From Synergistaceae bacterium (GTDB taxonomy: Bacteria > Synergistota > Synergistia > Synergistales > Aminobacteriaceae), in contig JAISSA010000024.1 of NCBI GenBank assembly GCA_031273365.1, positions 1 through 10,058 of the forward strand: a stretch of 10,058 nucleotides of DNA, in the 5' to 3' direction. Below are positions 1 through 6,610 of this stretch, in pieces; the first letter of the stretch is position 1, and every line of letters starts with the position of its first letter. The position numbers and the translations under genes are program-made. Below the pieces are notes generated by a model. It searched no databases. It was not told the origin of the DNA and saw nothing but the letters and a program-made list of their open reading frames with translations.

Positions 1-96
1 ACCTGAACACTGACCCCAACTCGAACCGAAACTGCTAAAATAGCACAGGCGTCAGCCTCAGTGGGCAGAGCGCGCCATAAAAAAAATTAACGGGGT

Positions 97-125
97 CAGG
101 GGACAAGTCCCCTGCGGGGTTTTTT
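97..125 (+). terminator. Strong palindrome with T-tracts on both sides, probable bidirectional terminator
   Basis: A perfect 8-bp stem (CAGGGGAC at 97-104 and GTCCCCTG at 107-114) with an AA loop is followed by CGGGG and six T at 120-125. On the opposite strand the same stem runs into the complement of the A-rich stretch at 80-90, giving a T-rich tail there too. This is the form of a Rho-independent terminator working in both directions. The sequence GGGTCAGGGGAC at 93-104 recurs at 10041-10052, so the hairpin may also be one copy of a dispersed intergenic repeat. Confidence 0.6.
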
Positions 126-129
126 CCGG

Positions 130-142
130 GGGGCAGAGCCCC
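130..142 (+). repeat. Second short G/C hairpin of the left-edge repeat element
   Basis: GGGGC at 130-134 and GCCCC at 138-142 pair around an AGA loop, followed by a T-rich stretch (145-158). It lies just after the larger palindrome, and a nearly identical GAGCCCCA block occurs near 10031-10038. It is best read as part of the same intergenic repeat and may add to termination. Confidence 0.4.
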
Positions 143-156
143 ACATTTTTGCCTTT

Positions 157-185
157 TTGGCCTGAGTTGTCGACATTGATAAAAT
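157..185 (+). promoter_or_regulatory. Sigma-70-type promoter for the envelope operon
   Basis: A -35-like TTGGCC (157-162; four of six consensus bases) and a -10-like TAAAAT (180-185; five of six) are separated by exactly 17 bp. Transcription would start near 192, giving a leader of about 50 nt before the first gene at 243. It lies just downstream of the terminator-like hairpins, where a new transcription unit would be expected to begin. Confidence 0.5.
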
Positions 186-242
186 AACGATTGCGGTTCC
201 CGATAAGATTTATACGACTGTCGAATACGGGAGGTATGGACT

Positions 243-1496
243 TTGGAAAAAACAACCAGGAAATGGGTTACGGAGTGGATTGGGAAAAAGATTGGGAAAA
301 AACGCGCCGGAAAGCATTATGAAAGACGATATGAAGGACGAACGGGATTTTCGAGAACGTTTTCGAGAACGGGAATGGCCGCTTTCGTGTTTTTTCCCGC
401 GCTTGTCCTCGCGGCGGTCTTCTTCGCGATCGGGCCCCTTCAGGCGGCCGAAACGAAGGCGGGTGAAGATAAAAGCTCCTCCGTGCAGATGATGGAGCGC
501 GTCGAGACGATCGTCTATGGAGAGGCGAGCAAGGGGGGGCTGATCGAACGCCTGAACACCATAGAGAAAGAGCTCTTCGGGAGGAGCCTGCCGGGGAGCA
601 TCTCCGAGCGTCATACCGCGATCCTCAACTTCCTCGAGGTCGGGACGGCGGACCAGCCCTCCATGCTCTTCAAGCTGAGCGTCGCCGAGTGGATCGTGAG
701 GCAGAGCATTCAACCCCGGAGGGCCTCGCTGGCGCGCCTGGAGAGCCTCGAAAGCGAGCTGGACGGGGAGATGCAGTACGGCAAACCCATAGCGATGCGG
801 GTCGAGCGTATTCTCGCCACGCTGGTGACCGACCCCATCGTCTTCGAGGAGGTTATCCTGCCCACGGCGACCGTCATGCAGGTCAGGTTCCTCGAGGAGC
901 TCGGCCCGGCAAAGTCCAAAAAGGGGGATTTCGTCGGGCTGGCGCTGACGAACGACCTCTTCGTGGACAAGAACCTGGTCGCGCCGAAGGGCAGCCTCGT
1001 CGACACGTACGTCCGCGAGGTCAAACAGCCCCGCATGTTCGGCGTTCCGGGGCAGGTTTTTCTCGCGTTCAGGTCCTTGATTCCCCTGGGCCCCCAGCGT
1101 CCGCCGGTCGCCGTCGGCGAGGCCTCCAGAAAGGCGACCGACGAAGCGCAAAAGGGCTGGGATAAGGGGCAGGGAGCCCTCATCGGAGCGGGCGCCGCCA
1201 GCCTTGGCGGAGCGGCCCTTTTGGGTCCACTGGGCCTGATCGGGGGGATTTTCATCCGCGGCAACGCCATCAAGATCGCGGAGGGCTCCGTCATGTTCGT
1301 GGAGACGTCCGGGGATGTCCGTGTGGCCGGCTGGCCGACGCCCGAAAGCCTTCGCATCGATCCGGGGGCGACCATTCGTGAAAGCGTCGTGCCGCAGACG
1401 ACGACCACCACCACGACGACCACGACGGTGACCACCGGAACGGGGCCCGCCGACAGGGGCGCGATCGAGCTGCCCGCCGAACAGAAGATCAAATGA
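243..1496 (+). CDS. Exported protein of unknown function, first gene of envelope operon
   Basis: I do not recognise a named family. The TTG start is chosen because GGGAGG at 229-234 sits 8 nt upstream. It gives 417 residues with a long basic N-terminus (about 44 residues) before a hydrophobic segment (about 45-63) and a likely cleavage site near LQAA/E at 68-70. An ATG at codon 45 (375) would give a short signal peptide but has a poor ribosome site. Mature features: two related short motifs at 85-93 and 102-113 with the pattern R-x-E-x-x-(V/L)-(Y/F)-G, also seen in other exported bacterial proteins; a glycine/alanine-rich hydrophobic stretch at 311-340 resembling a glycine-zipper membrane segment; and a threonine run at 386-398 near the C-terminus. 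The next gene starts 10 nt after the stop, so it is co-transcribed with the lipopolysaccharide transport genes. An envelope role is inferred from that context only. Confidence 0.85.
   Translation: MEKTTRKWVTEWIGKKIGKKRAGKHYERRYEGRTGFSRTFSRTGMAAFVFFPALVLAAVFFAIGPLQAAETKAGEDKSSSVQMMERVETIVYGEASKGGLIERLNTIEKELFGRSLPGSISERHTAILNFLEVGTADQPSMLFKLSVAEWIVRQSIQPRRASLARLESLESELDGEMQYGKPIAMRVERILATLVTDPIVFEEVILPTATVMQVRFLEELGPAKSKKGDFVGLALTNDLFVDKNLVAPKGSLVDTYVREVKQPRMFGVPGQVFLAFRSLIPLGPQRPPVAVGEASRKATDEAQKGWDKGQGALIGAGAASLGGAALLGPLGLIGGIFIRGNAIKIAEGSVMFVETSGDVRVAGWPTPESLRIDPGATIRESVVPQTTTTTTTTTTVTTGTGPADRGAIELPAEQKIK
278..301 (+). repeat. Perfect 12-bp tandem duplication inside gene start
   Basis: GATTGGGAAAAA occurs twice in a row (278-289, 290-301) in the basic N-terminal region of the first gene, giving a repeated I-G-K-K peptide. 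Being a multiple of three, it keeps the frame. Confidence 0.85.
348..371 (+). repeat. Second perfect 12-bp tandem duplication in the same gene start
   Basis: TTTTCGAGAACG occurs twice in a row (348-359, 360-371), about 45 bp after the first tandem duplication and just before the hydrophobic signal segment. It encodes the repeated F-S-R-T peptide. Confidence 0.85.
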
Positions 1497-1506
1497 GGGC
1501 AGGCGC

Positions 1507-2661
1507 GTGAGATCTCGCGGGCTGACATGGGCGTGGATGTTGCGGGGGACGCTCGGGGGGGCGTTTTTGTGCTGCCTCCTTCTGTCCGCTGCCGCCGCCG
1601 GGCCCTTTGAGGAGACCATACAGGTTCTGGAACAGCAAACCTCGTTCCACTGGGGCCGCGACTGTCTCGTCTGGATCGTCCATTATCCGGAGGAGCTGGT
1701 CGACCCCTGGGTGGAGTCCGAGGCCCTTCGCACCGGCATGACGGAATCCGAGCGGCAGTCCTACAGGGAGAGCTTCGTGTCCGATCTTTCGATCGGCAGG
1801 GCGGAGCCCTTTCTCTTCACCGTGTACGCCTTCGGTCCCCGTCCTCTCAGCTTTGCGCCGCTCTCCGAGAAGGTGGCGCTGGTGACGCCCGACGGGAAGC
1901 GCGTCAAACCCCTTCGGTACGACCGCGTTCTGGATCAGCCCGTGAACGGCGTCGTACAGGGACTGATCTTTTTCCCGAAGCAGAAGTTCGAGGGGTACGC
2001 GCTCGCCGTGCGAGGGATGGGCGTCTATGACGAGCGGCTTTTTGCCTTCGACCACTCGTCTTCGCCGCTGGAAAATTTCGCCGTGCAAAAACCCGACGAG
2101 GAGCCCGAGATCGTCGTCGTGGAACTGCCGCCGGCCCCGAAAAAACCCTCCCCCCCGAGGGCGCCCCGGCCGGTCGCCCCGAAGGCGATCGAACGGCCTC
2201 AGCCCGCGCCGCCTCCCGCGCCGCCGGCCCCGGAGATCGTCGTCGTCGAGCCGGAGTCCGAAAGCATGGCCGATTTTGTCGAGGCGATGCGCAGGGGCGA
2301 CGGGCAAAAGGAAGGGGACGCCGGACGAGGGGAAGATTTATCCGAACAGGACAACGCCTACGTATCCCGGGAAAAGACGGTTCGCACCTTTTTGGACCTT
2401 TGGGCGGCCAGTGACTTCGAGAAAATGTACGCGATGCTGTCCACCGCTTCCCGGGAGATATTTTCGCAGGAGGCCTTCGCTTCGGAGGTGAAGAAGAGCG
2501 CGGATTTCCGGGTGGCTCTGAAGGACGGTTACAGAATCGACTGGACGACGCCCGAGCGGGCGAAGATCGTGGCGGTCAGGCGCGTCCTCCTGATTCGCAC
2601 CCTGGTCACCCGTACCCTCGGCGTTCTGCGCGAGTCCGCGACGTGGAAGATCGTCTGGTAG
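1507..2661 (+). CDS. Exported protein with proline-rich linker and NTF2-like C-terminal region
   Basis: The GTG start at 1507 is preceded by GAGG at 1495-1498 with 8 nt spacing; the next in-frame ATG (1537) has no good ribosome site. The 384-residue product begins with a clear signal peptide (hydrophobic 14-27, cleavage near AAAAG at 28-32). Residues about 33-195 form an acidic/aromatic globular region that I do not recognise. Residues 200-248 are a Pro/Ala-rich linker bounded by two copies of P-E-I-V-V-V-E (about 200-206 and 242-248). The C-terminal region (about 290-384; TVRTFLDLW, MYAMLS, then a long beta-rich end) resembles NTF2-like domains, which often act as small binding or scaffold folds; this is a weak resemblance by eye. 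It lies between another exported protein and lptC, with 10 and 30 nt gaps, so it belongs to the same operon. A periplasmic or envelope role is inferred. Confidence 0.85.
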   Translation: MRSRGLTWAWMLRGTLGGAFLCCLLLSAAAAGPFEETIQVLEQQTSFHWGRDCLVWIVHYPEELVDPWVESEALRTGMTESERQSYRESFVSDLSIGRAEPFLFTVYAFGPRPLSFAPLSEKVALVTPDGKRVKPLRYDRVLDQPVNGVVQGLIFFPKQKFEGYALAVRGMGVYDERLFAFDHSSSPLENFAVQKPDEEPEIVVVELPPAPKKPSPPRAPRPVAPKAIERPQPAPPPAPPAPEIVVVEPESESMADFVEAMRRGDGQKEGDAGRGEDLSEQDNAYVSREKTVRTFLDLWAASDFEKMYAMLSTASREIFSQEAFASEVKKSADFRVALKDGYRIDWTTPERAKIVAVRRVLLIRTLVTRTLGVLRESATWKIVW

Positions 2662-2691
2662 GAGTCCGCTTTTGGCCGGAGATGGGAACGG

Positions 2692-3249
2692 ATGAAACTG
2701 AGAGCGGGGAAAGGCGTTTTTGCCCTGGCGCTGGCGCTTTTGGGGACAGCGGTGATGATTCGCTACGCCCTTCGCGATATGAACCTGGACATCGACCTTC
2801 TGAGGGAGGGGCTCGAGAACATGCCGACTCTCGTGATGGAGAACCTGGAGTTCGAACGGGAAATTTCCGGGGACTACTGGCAGGTTCGTATTCCCCTTGC
2901 CCGGCGAAACAGGGGAGTGATCGAGGTTTCCTCCGTCGATATTCACCGCTGGATGCCGAACGGGAAGGGATGGTATTTCAGGAGCAGAACGGGGAGCTAC
3001 GTCGAGGAGGGCGGGAATGCCGAGCTGCATTTCCTTCTGGGAACGCTGGAGATGGAGGAGCGTGTCCTGAACCTGGAGAGCGACTTCCTTTTCTGGTCGC
3101 AGGAGACGAACGAGTTTCTTTTCCCGAAGGGATTTATGGTTTACGACGCGGAGTTTATACTGGAGGCCGGGACGGCGAGCGTCGACAGCGACGGGGTCAT
3201 CCTGTTGGACAGGGGAGGCGTTATCAGGTGGACGCAAAACGGAAAATGA
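2692..3249 (+). CDS. lptC: LptC-like lipopolysaccharide export protein
   Basis: The 185-residue protein has the size and plan of LptC: one N-terminal transmembrane anchor (about 8-25) after a short basic start, then a periplasmic beta-rich domain with alternating hydrophobic strands (for example the ME-x-LEFERE, VIEVSSVDIHRW and ILLDRGGVIRW segments). LptC sits in the inner membrane with the LptBFG ATP-driven extractor and passes lipopolysaccharide to LptA across the periplasm. The LptC family is poorly conserved in sequence, so the call rests on topology, size and the direct overlap with an OstA/LptD gene. The ATG start has GGAG at 2678-2681, 10 nt upstream. Its 3' end overlaps the next gene, which suggests coupled translation. 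The LptB, F and G genes are not in the window. Confidence 0.7.
   Translation: MKLRAGKGVFALALALLGTAVMIRYALRDMNLDIDLLREGLENMPTLVMENLEFEREISGDYWQVRIPLARRNRGVIEVSSVDIHRWMPNGKGWYFRSRTGSYVEEGGNAELHFLLGTLEMEERVLNLESDFLFWSQETNEFLFPKGFMVYDAEFILEAGTASVDSDGVILLDRGGVIRWTQNGK
3211..3230 (+). promoter_or_regulatory. Ribosome site that decides the lptD start
   Basis: AGGGGAGG at 3211-3218 lies 9 nt before GTG at 3228. The alternative ATG at 3246, which overlaps the lptC stop as ATGA, has no comparable ribosome site. The GTG start also adds a basic D-A-K-R-K n-region to the signal peptide, so it is preferred. Confidence 0.6.
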
Positions 3250-4922
3250 GGCCTGTGCAGGCGGCGATTTTTTTCTTCGGGGTCCTTGTCGGGTCGCTTT
3301 TTCTTCCGGCCTGTGCCCCTGCGGCCCTGCCGGAGCAGCCCGGGAGCGTCAGGCTCGACGCCGAACGGGTGAGCTACGACGACGAATCGGGGAAAACCAC
3401 GGCCGAAGGGGACGCCGTTCTGACCTATGGAAAATCGATGATCCGCGCCGAGCGCATCGAGTACGATTCCGTCACGCAGAGGGTGAAGGCCTCGCCGCTG
3501 CCGGGGGAATCGGTCGTTCTGCAGAGCGAGGGACGGACCATCGCCGGCGACGGGCTGGAGTATGACCTGAACACGGAAGAGGGCGTCATGTCCGGCGCAA
3601 AGAGCAGCGTGCCCGTGGGGGAGGGAACGCTTTACATTTCCGGCGGCAACCTCGACGTGATCCCGTGGGACCTCGCTGCAGAGCGCGGCCTCGTCAGAAA
3701 GAAGGGGGCCTCGCCCTCTCTCATCGCCAGGTGGCAGCGCGTTTCAGCCACGACCTGCGCACTGGACCATCCTCATTATCGCGTCGAAACCAGAAGCATA
3801 ACCTTCATCCCCGGGCGTCTCGTCGTGGCGAAACGTCCGCGCCTTTACCTCGGGAAGACCTATCTCTTCACCTGGCCCATGGATTACATCATCAACGTCG
3901 ATCGCAGGGCCTTGCAGTACTCCATAACGCCCTACGTCCAGAAGAACTCGGACAAGGGCACGGGCGTCGGCCTCAGCGGGTCGTATGCGTGGGATGGGGG
4001 GATGCTGAACCTTGGAATGTCGTGGTGGGACCGGGTGGATCTGGAGTGGATGGCGGAGGTCGAGCAGAGCCTGGGCGGCGGATTCGGCGTTCGGGGCGGG
4101 GTCAAGTACTCCTGGGACAGGGCGTGGGACGAGAAGATGCATCATCCTTACGGCTCCCTTTTTTACGACCGGGACGGATGGCGGGCCTCTCTGAACTGGA
4201 TGCGGAGCGAGTACATCGAGGACCAGAAGGACTCCTTTTATGAATATCGGGGCCGACTGGACCGCAGGCCGGAGTTCGAGGTGCGGTCGCCCTGGATTCG
4301 CGATCCGGCGCTCGAGGTCTCATGGCTGCGCTTTGGAGCCGCCTGGGGGAATTACAGAGAAAGAACGCCCAACTTTGCGGACAGGACGGCCGAGCGTTAC
4401 GGCGTGCAGGCGCGGAGTTACGCCGAGATGCCCGTAAACGGCGGGGTGGAATTTTTCTGGGACCTCAATTACAGCGCCTGGTTTTACAACAGGGACGGCA
4501 GGGATCAGGAGATCGCGGAGGGCTTCTGGGGCGTGCGTTACAGGCTGGGGGCGCTGGAGCTGGGCTCCGGCTACCAGCGGCGTTATGTGTGGGGAGAGTC
4601 CCCCATGCTCTGGGACAGTGAGAGGGACATGGAAAAAATACATCAAAAGCTGCGCTTCCCCATTGGCCGGGAGCTTTTCTTTCAGGTACGCGGAAGCTAC
4701 GACCTGAGGGAATCCATGGTGGACGAGGTCAGTTACGCTTTACAGTGGGTCACCGACTGCATGAAGTGGGAACTGGTGTTCCGGAACGACCGAACGTCCG
4801 GAGGAGGGGACAGAGTGAGCGTCGGCGTTTACGTGCTCGCGTTCCCCGAGACCCCCGCGTCGTTCGGTCAGTATGAAAACGTGGACCCCTTCACCCGCCC
4901 CAGGGGGCTGCCCCGGCCCTGA
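3228..4922 (+). CDS. lptD: LptD-like outer-membrane LPS assembly protein with OstA domain
   Basis: From the GTG start the product is 564 residues, short beside the roughly 780 of E. coli LptD. After a signal peptide (hydrophobic 13-27) comes an OstA/LptA-type domain (about 40-120) containing VRLDAERVSYDDESG, TAEGDAVL and GDGLEYDLNT. This beta-jellyroll type receives lipopolysaccharide in the periplasm. From about 174 the classical LptD pattern appears: A-T-T-C, H-Y-R-V, then L-Y-L-G-x-x-Y-L-F-T-W-P, followed by amphipathic strands ending at about 550 in a beta-barrel. Cys177 (in ATTC) and Cys511 (in VTDCMKWEL) match the positions of the plug and late-barrel cysteines that form disulfides in known LptD. 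Cys29 lies in an LPAC context, a possible but unusual lipobox. The gene overlaps lptC by 22 nt. Its partner lipoprotein LptE is not seen here. The upstream in-frame extension is rejected because it lies entirely inside lptC. Confidence 0.85.
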   Translation: MDAKRKMRPVQAAIFFFGVLVGSLFLPACAPAALPEQPGSVRLDAERVSYDDESGKTTAEGDAVLTYGKSMIRAERIEYDSVTQRVKASPLPGESVVLQSEGRTIAGDGLEYDLNTEEGVMSGAKSSVPVGEGTLYISGGNLDVIPWDLAAERGLVRKKGASPSLIARWQRVSATTCALDHPHYRVETRSITFIPGRLVVAKRPRLYLGKTYLFTWPMDYIINVDRRALQYSITPYVQKNSDKGTGVGLSGSYAWDGGMLNLGMSWWDRVDLEWMAEVEQSLGGGFGVRGGVKYSWDRAWDEKMHHPYGSLFYDRDGWRASLNWMRSEYIEDQKDSFYEYRGRLDRRPEFEVRSPWIRDPALEVSWLRFGAAWGNYRERTPNFADRTAERYGVQARSYAEMPVNGGVEFFWDLNYSAWFYNRDGRDQEIAEGFWGVRYRLGALELGSGYQRRYVWGESPMLWDSERDMEKIHQKLRFPIGRELFFQVRGSYDLRESMVDEVSYALQWVTDCMKWELVFRNDRTSGGGDRVSVGVYVLAFPETPASFGQYENVDPFTRPRGLPRP

Positions 4923-4990
4923 CGGGCTTCTGACGCTCTCAAAAAGACCCTCCATGCTTCTGCCCCTCCCGTGAGGTTCTTTCTTTTGCA

Positions 4991-5010
4991 GACAATGGTC
5001 ATTTTTTGTC
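4991..5010 (+). promoter_or_regulatory. Inverted repeat GACAA-N10-TTGTC upstream of WYL gene, possible operator
   Basis: GACAA (4991-4995) and TTGTC (5006-5010) form a short inverted repeat with a 10-bp spacer, just upstream of the probable -10 element. The half-site spacing of about one and a half helical turns would suit a dimeric regulator, for example the WYL protein itself. The arms are only 5 bp, so chance cannot be excluded. Confidence 0.25.
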
Positions 5011-5022
5011 CACAGGTCAGGG

Positions 5023-5028
5023 TACAAT
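5023..5028 (+). promoter_or_regulatory. Probable -10 element of the WYL gene promoter
   Basis: TACAAT matches five of six -10 consensus bases. Transcription would begin near 5035, leaving a leader of about 16 nt that holds the ribosome site. No good -35 hexamer lies 16-18 bp upstream (only T-rich sequence around 5001-5008), as expected if activation is needed. Confidence 0.35.
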
Positions 5029-5050
5029 AGGAGCATGGAGGGCGATGGAG

Positions 5051-5998
5051 ATGGTGGGAAAAGTGGTGGGAAAAGAAGATAAGTCGTTTCGTCTGCTTCG
5101 AATGTACGAACTGCTGAACCGCGGCGGCGCGTTCGAAAAACAAAAGCTGGCCGAGCGCTTCGGGGTATCCGAGAAGACCGTGCAAAGAGATATCGACGAC
5201 CTGAGAGCCTATCTCGCCGAGGTGCACGTGACGGAGTTGTCGGCCGCCATTCAGTACGATAAAGCAAAAAATTCATACTCGCTCGTTCGGTACGAGCGCG
5301 AGTGGCTGACAAGCGAAGAGACCCTCGCCATCGTAAAAATTTTGCTCGACAGCCGGGCGTTTCCAAAAGACGTGATCGAACGCCTGATAGAAAAACTGAC
5401 GGGGCAGGTCATGCCGGAGCAGAGGGATTTTATCCGCGAAATGATAAAGAACGAGCTCTTCCACTACGTTCCGTTGAGGCACGGCAAAAACCTTCTTTCC
5501 CCGGTATGGGAGCTGTCGCGGCTGATCGAGAATCGCGAGGCGACGAAGTTCACCTACACCCGGCAGGACGGAATGCGCAGAGACCGGATCGTGAAACCGG
5601 TGGCGATAGTCTTTTCCGAATTTTACTTTTATCTTCTTGCGTACCCGGCGGATAAGAGTAACGATTTCCCCGCCGTTTTCCGGGTGGATCGGATCGAGGA
5701 CATCTCCGGAACGGGCGAAAAATTTTTTGTGCCCTACGAGAAAAAATTCAGCGACGGGGAATTTCGTAAGCGCGTGCAGTTCATGTATCCGGGCGAATTG
5801 GAGCGCGTGACGTTTCAGTTCAGGGGCGATTCGATCGAGGCGGTGCTGGACCGGCTGCCGACGGCAAAGATAACGAACGAGTCGAACGGAACGTACACGG
5901 TAACGGCCGAGGTCTACGGCAAAGGAATCGATATGTGGCTGCGAAGCCAGGGGGATTTTGTGAAAGACGTAAAGAAAAGCGCGATCTACAGGAGCTGA
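5051..5998 (+). CDS. WYL-domain HTH transcription regulator
   Basis: The 315-residue product has the usual WYL regulator plan. Residues about 12-55 are a winged helix-turn-helix (RLLRMYELLNRGG, KLAERFGVSEKTVQRDIDDLRAYL). The WYL domain covers about 150-225 with an F-Y-L-L-A-Y core at 193-198 in place of the W-Y-L triad and a typical VFRVDRI segment. A C-terminal extension domain follows (about 240-310; VTFQFRG, then YGKGIDMWLRSQGD). WYL domains are ligand sensors thought to bind nucleotides or nucleic acids, and many control stress or defence loci. The ATG at 5051 is chosen because GGAGGG at 5037-5042 is 8 nt away; starts at 5006 (TTG) and 5045 (ATG) are badly spaced, and 5006 would precede the likely transcription start. 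It sits alone, about 100 bp before the ter genes in the same direction, which makes it their likely regulator. That link is an inference. Confidence 0.9.
   Translation: MVGKVVGKEDKSFRLLRMYELLNRGGAFEKQKLAERFGVSEKTVQRDIDDLRAYLAEVHVTELSAAIQYDKAKNSYSLVRYEREWLTSEETLAIVKILLDSRAFPKDVIERLIEKLTGQVMPEQRDFIREMIKNELFHYVPLRHGKNLLSPVWELSRLIENREATKFTYTRQDGMRRDRIVKPVAIVFSEFYFYLLAYPADKSNDFPAVFRVDRIEDISGTGEKFFVPYEKKFSDGEFRKRVQFMYPGELERVTFQFRGDSIEAVLDRLPTAKITNESNGTYTVTAEVYGKGIDMWLRSQGDFVKDVKKSAIYRS
5052..5075 (+). repeat. Perfect 12-bp tandem duplication at the WYL gene start
   Basis: TGGTGGGAAAAG is repeated twice (5052-5063, 5064-5075), encoding V-G-K-V-V-G-K right after the start codon. It is the third perfect 12-bp tandem duplication at a gene 5' end in this window and resembles the one at 278-301 (both contain TGGGAAAA). 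Confidence 0.85.
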
Positions 5999-6011
5999 CA
6001 ACAGCTTTTTT
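5993..6011 (+). terminator. Short intrinsic terminator after the WYL gene
   Basis: AGCTG (5993-5997) pairs with CAGCT (6002-6006) around an ACAA loop, followed by six T (6006-6011). The stem overlaps the stop codon of the WYL gene. It is short, so termination may be partial, allowing some read-through into the ter genes. Confidence 0.5.
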
Positions 6012-6084
6012 AAATTGACGACCTTTCACGAATAACCTTTGAGGACGTGTCTGCGGTTGAGATGTCGTTTGACAGGCAACAAAT

Positions 6085-6610
6085 CGAGGAGGCGAATAGA
6101 AATGGCGACGACCATGCAACGCGGATTCCGCGACAGGTTAGAGAAATATATCGATGTATCATCTGATTTGGCGGTTGAAATGCACGTCGACGGCACTTCT
6201 GAGTATGACTGCTGTTGTTTTGGCGTCGATGTAAACGACAAGCTCTCTGACGAGTCATATATGATTTTTTACAATCAGACCCGTTCCCCGGGCGGTGAAA
6301 TCGTTATGACGCGAAATGGCGGAACTGCAATTTTTACAATCAGCCTGAACCGGTTGCCGTCGAAAATCAACAAACTGGTCTTCACGGCAAATATCGACGG
6401 CGCGGGAACGATGGGCGACATCAAATCATTTACGTCCTCGGTCAGGCAGAGCGGAACGGAAGCGTTGCGATTGGACATGTCCGGCGCGAACTTCTCGTCC
6501 GAGAAGGCGATTGTCGCCGCTGAGATCTATAAGAAAGATGTGTGGCGCATATCCTGCGCGGCGAGTGGCTTTAATGGCGGACTGTCCGATTTGCTCAAAG
6601 CATACGGTGG
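6085..6610 (+). repeat. Direct repeat, copy 1: RBS plus N-terminal TerD domain of terF
   Basis: This segment matches 7362-7886. By my manual count there are about 34 differences over some 500 bp, no indel after the start codon and one extra base between ribosome site and start. A block of about 80 bp (around 6153-6231) is identical, including synonymous positions. The shared stretch begins at CGAGGAGGCGAAT, before the start codon. Confidence 0.85.

Noticed and set aside
1..60. Possible tRNA end on the minus strand (a GGTTCGAGT-like sequence)
   Set aside because: The bases either side do not pair as a T-arm, and no acceptor or anticodon arm could be placed.
1397..1437. Repeat run that might be a CRISPR or minisatellite
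   Set aside because: It is a simple ACN codon run coding for threonine in frame; no spacers or regular units.
210..1619. Long minus-strand open frame of about 470 codons opposite the first gene
   Set aside because: It is rich in Arg, Gly, Pro and His without domain motifs, as is usual for antisense frames of GC-rich genes. The plus strand has a signal peptide and ribosome site.
2643..3227. Long upstream extension of the lptD reading frame
   Set aside because: It lies wholly over lptC in another frame, and the translation has the look of out-of-frame GC-rich sequence. A good ribosome site at 3211-3218 marks the true start.
1489..3237. Minus-strand open frames opposite the second gene and lptC
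   Set aside because: They are compositional shadows of the plus-strand genes, with no ribosome sites or recognisable domains.
4901..4972. Terminator for the envelope operon after lptD
   Set aside because: GGGG-CTG-CCCC (4904-4914) and ACGGG/CCCGT (about 4921-4972) can pair, but one lies in the coding end with no T-tract and the other has a very long loop. Evidence is too weak for a feature.
6039..6101. In-frame N-terminal extension of the TerF-like protein
   Set aside because: The extension is basic and unlike any TerD start, is absent from the paralogous TerA start, and a strong ribosome site sits at 6086-6092 before ATG 6102.
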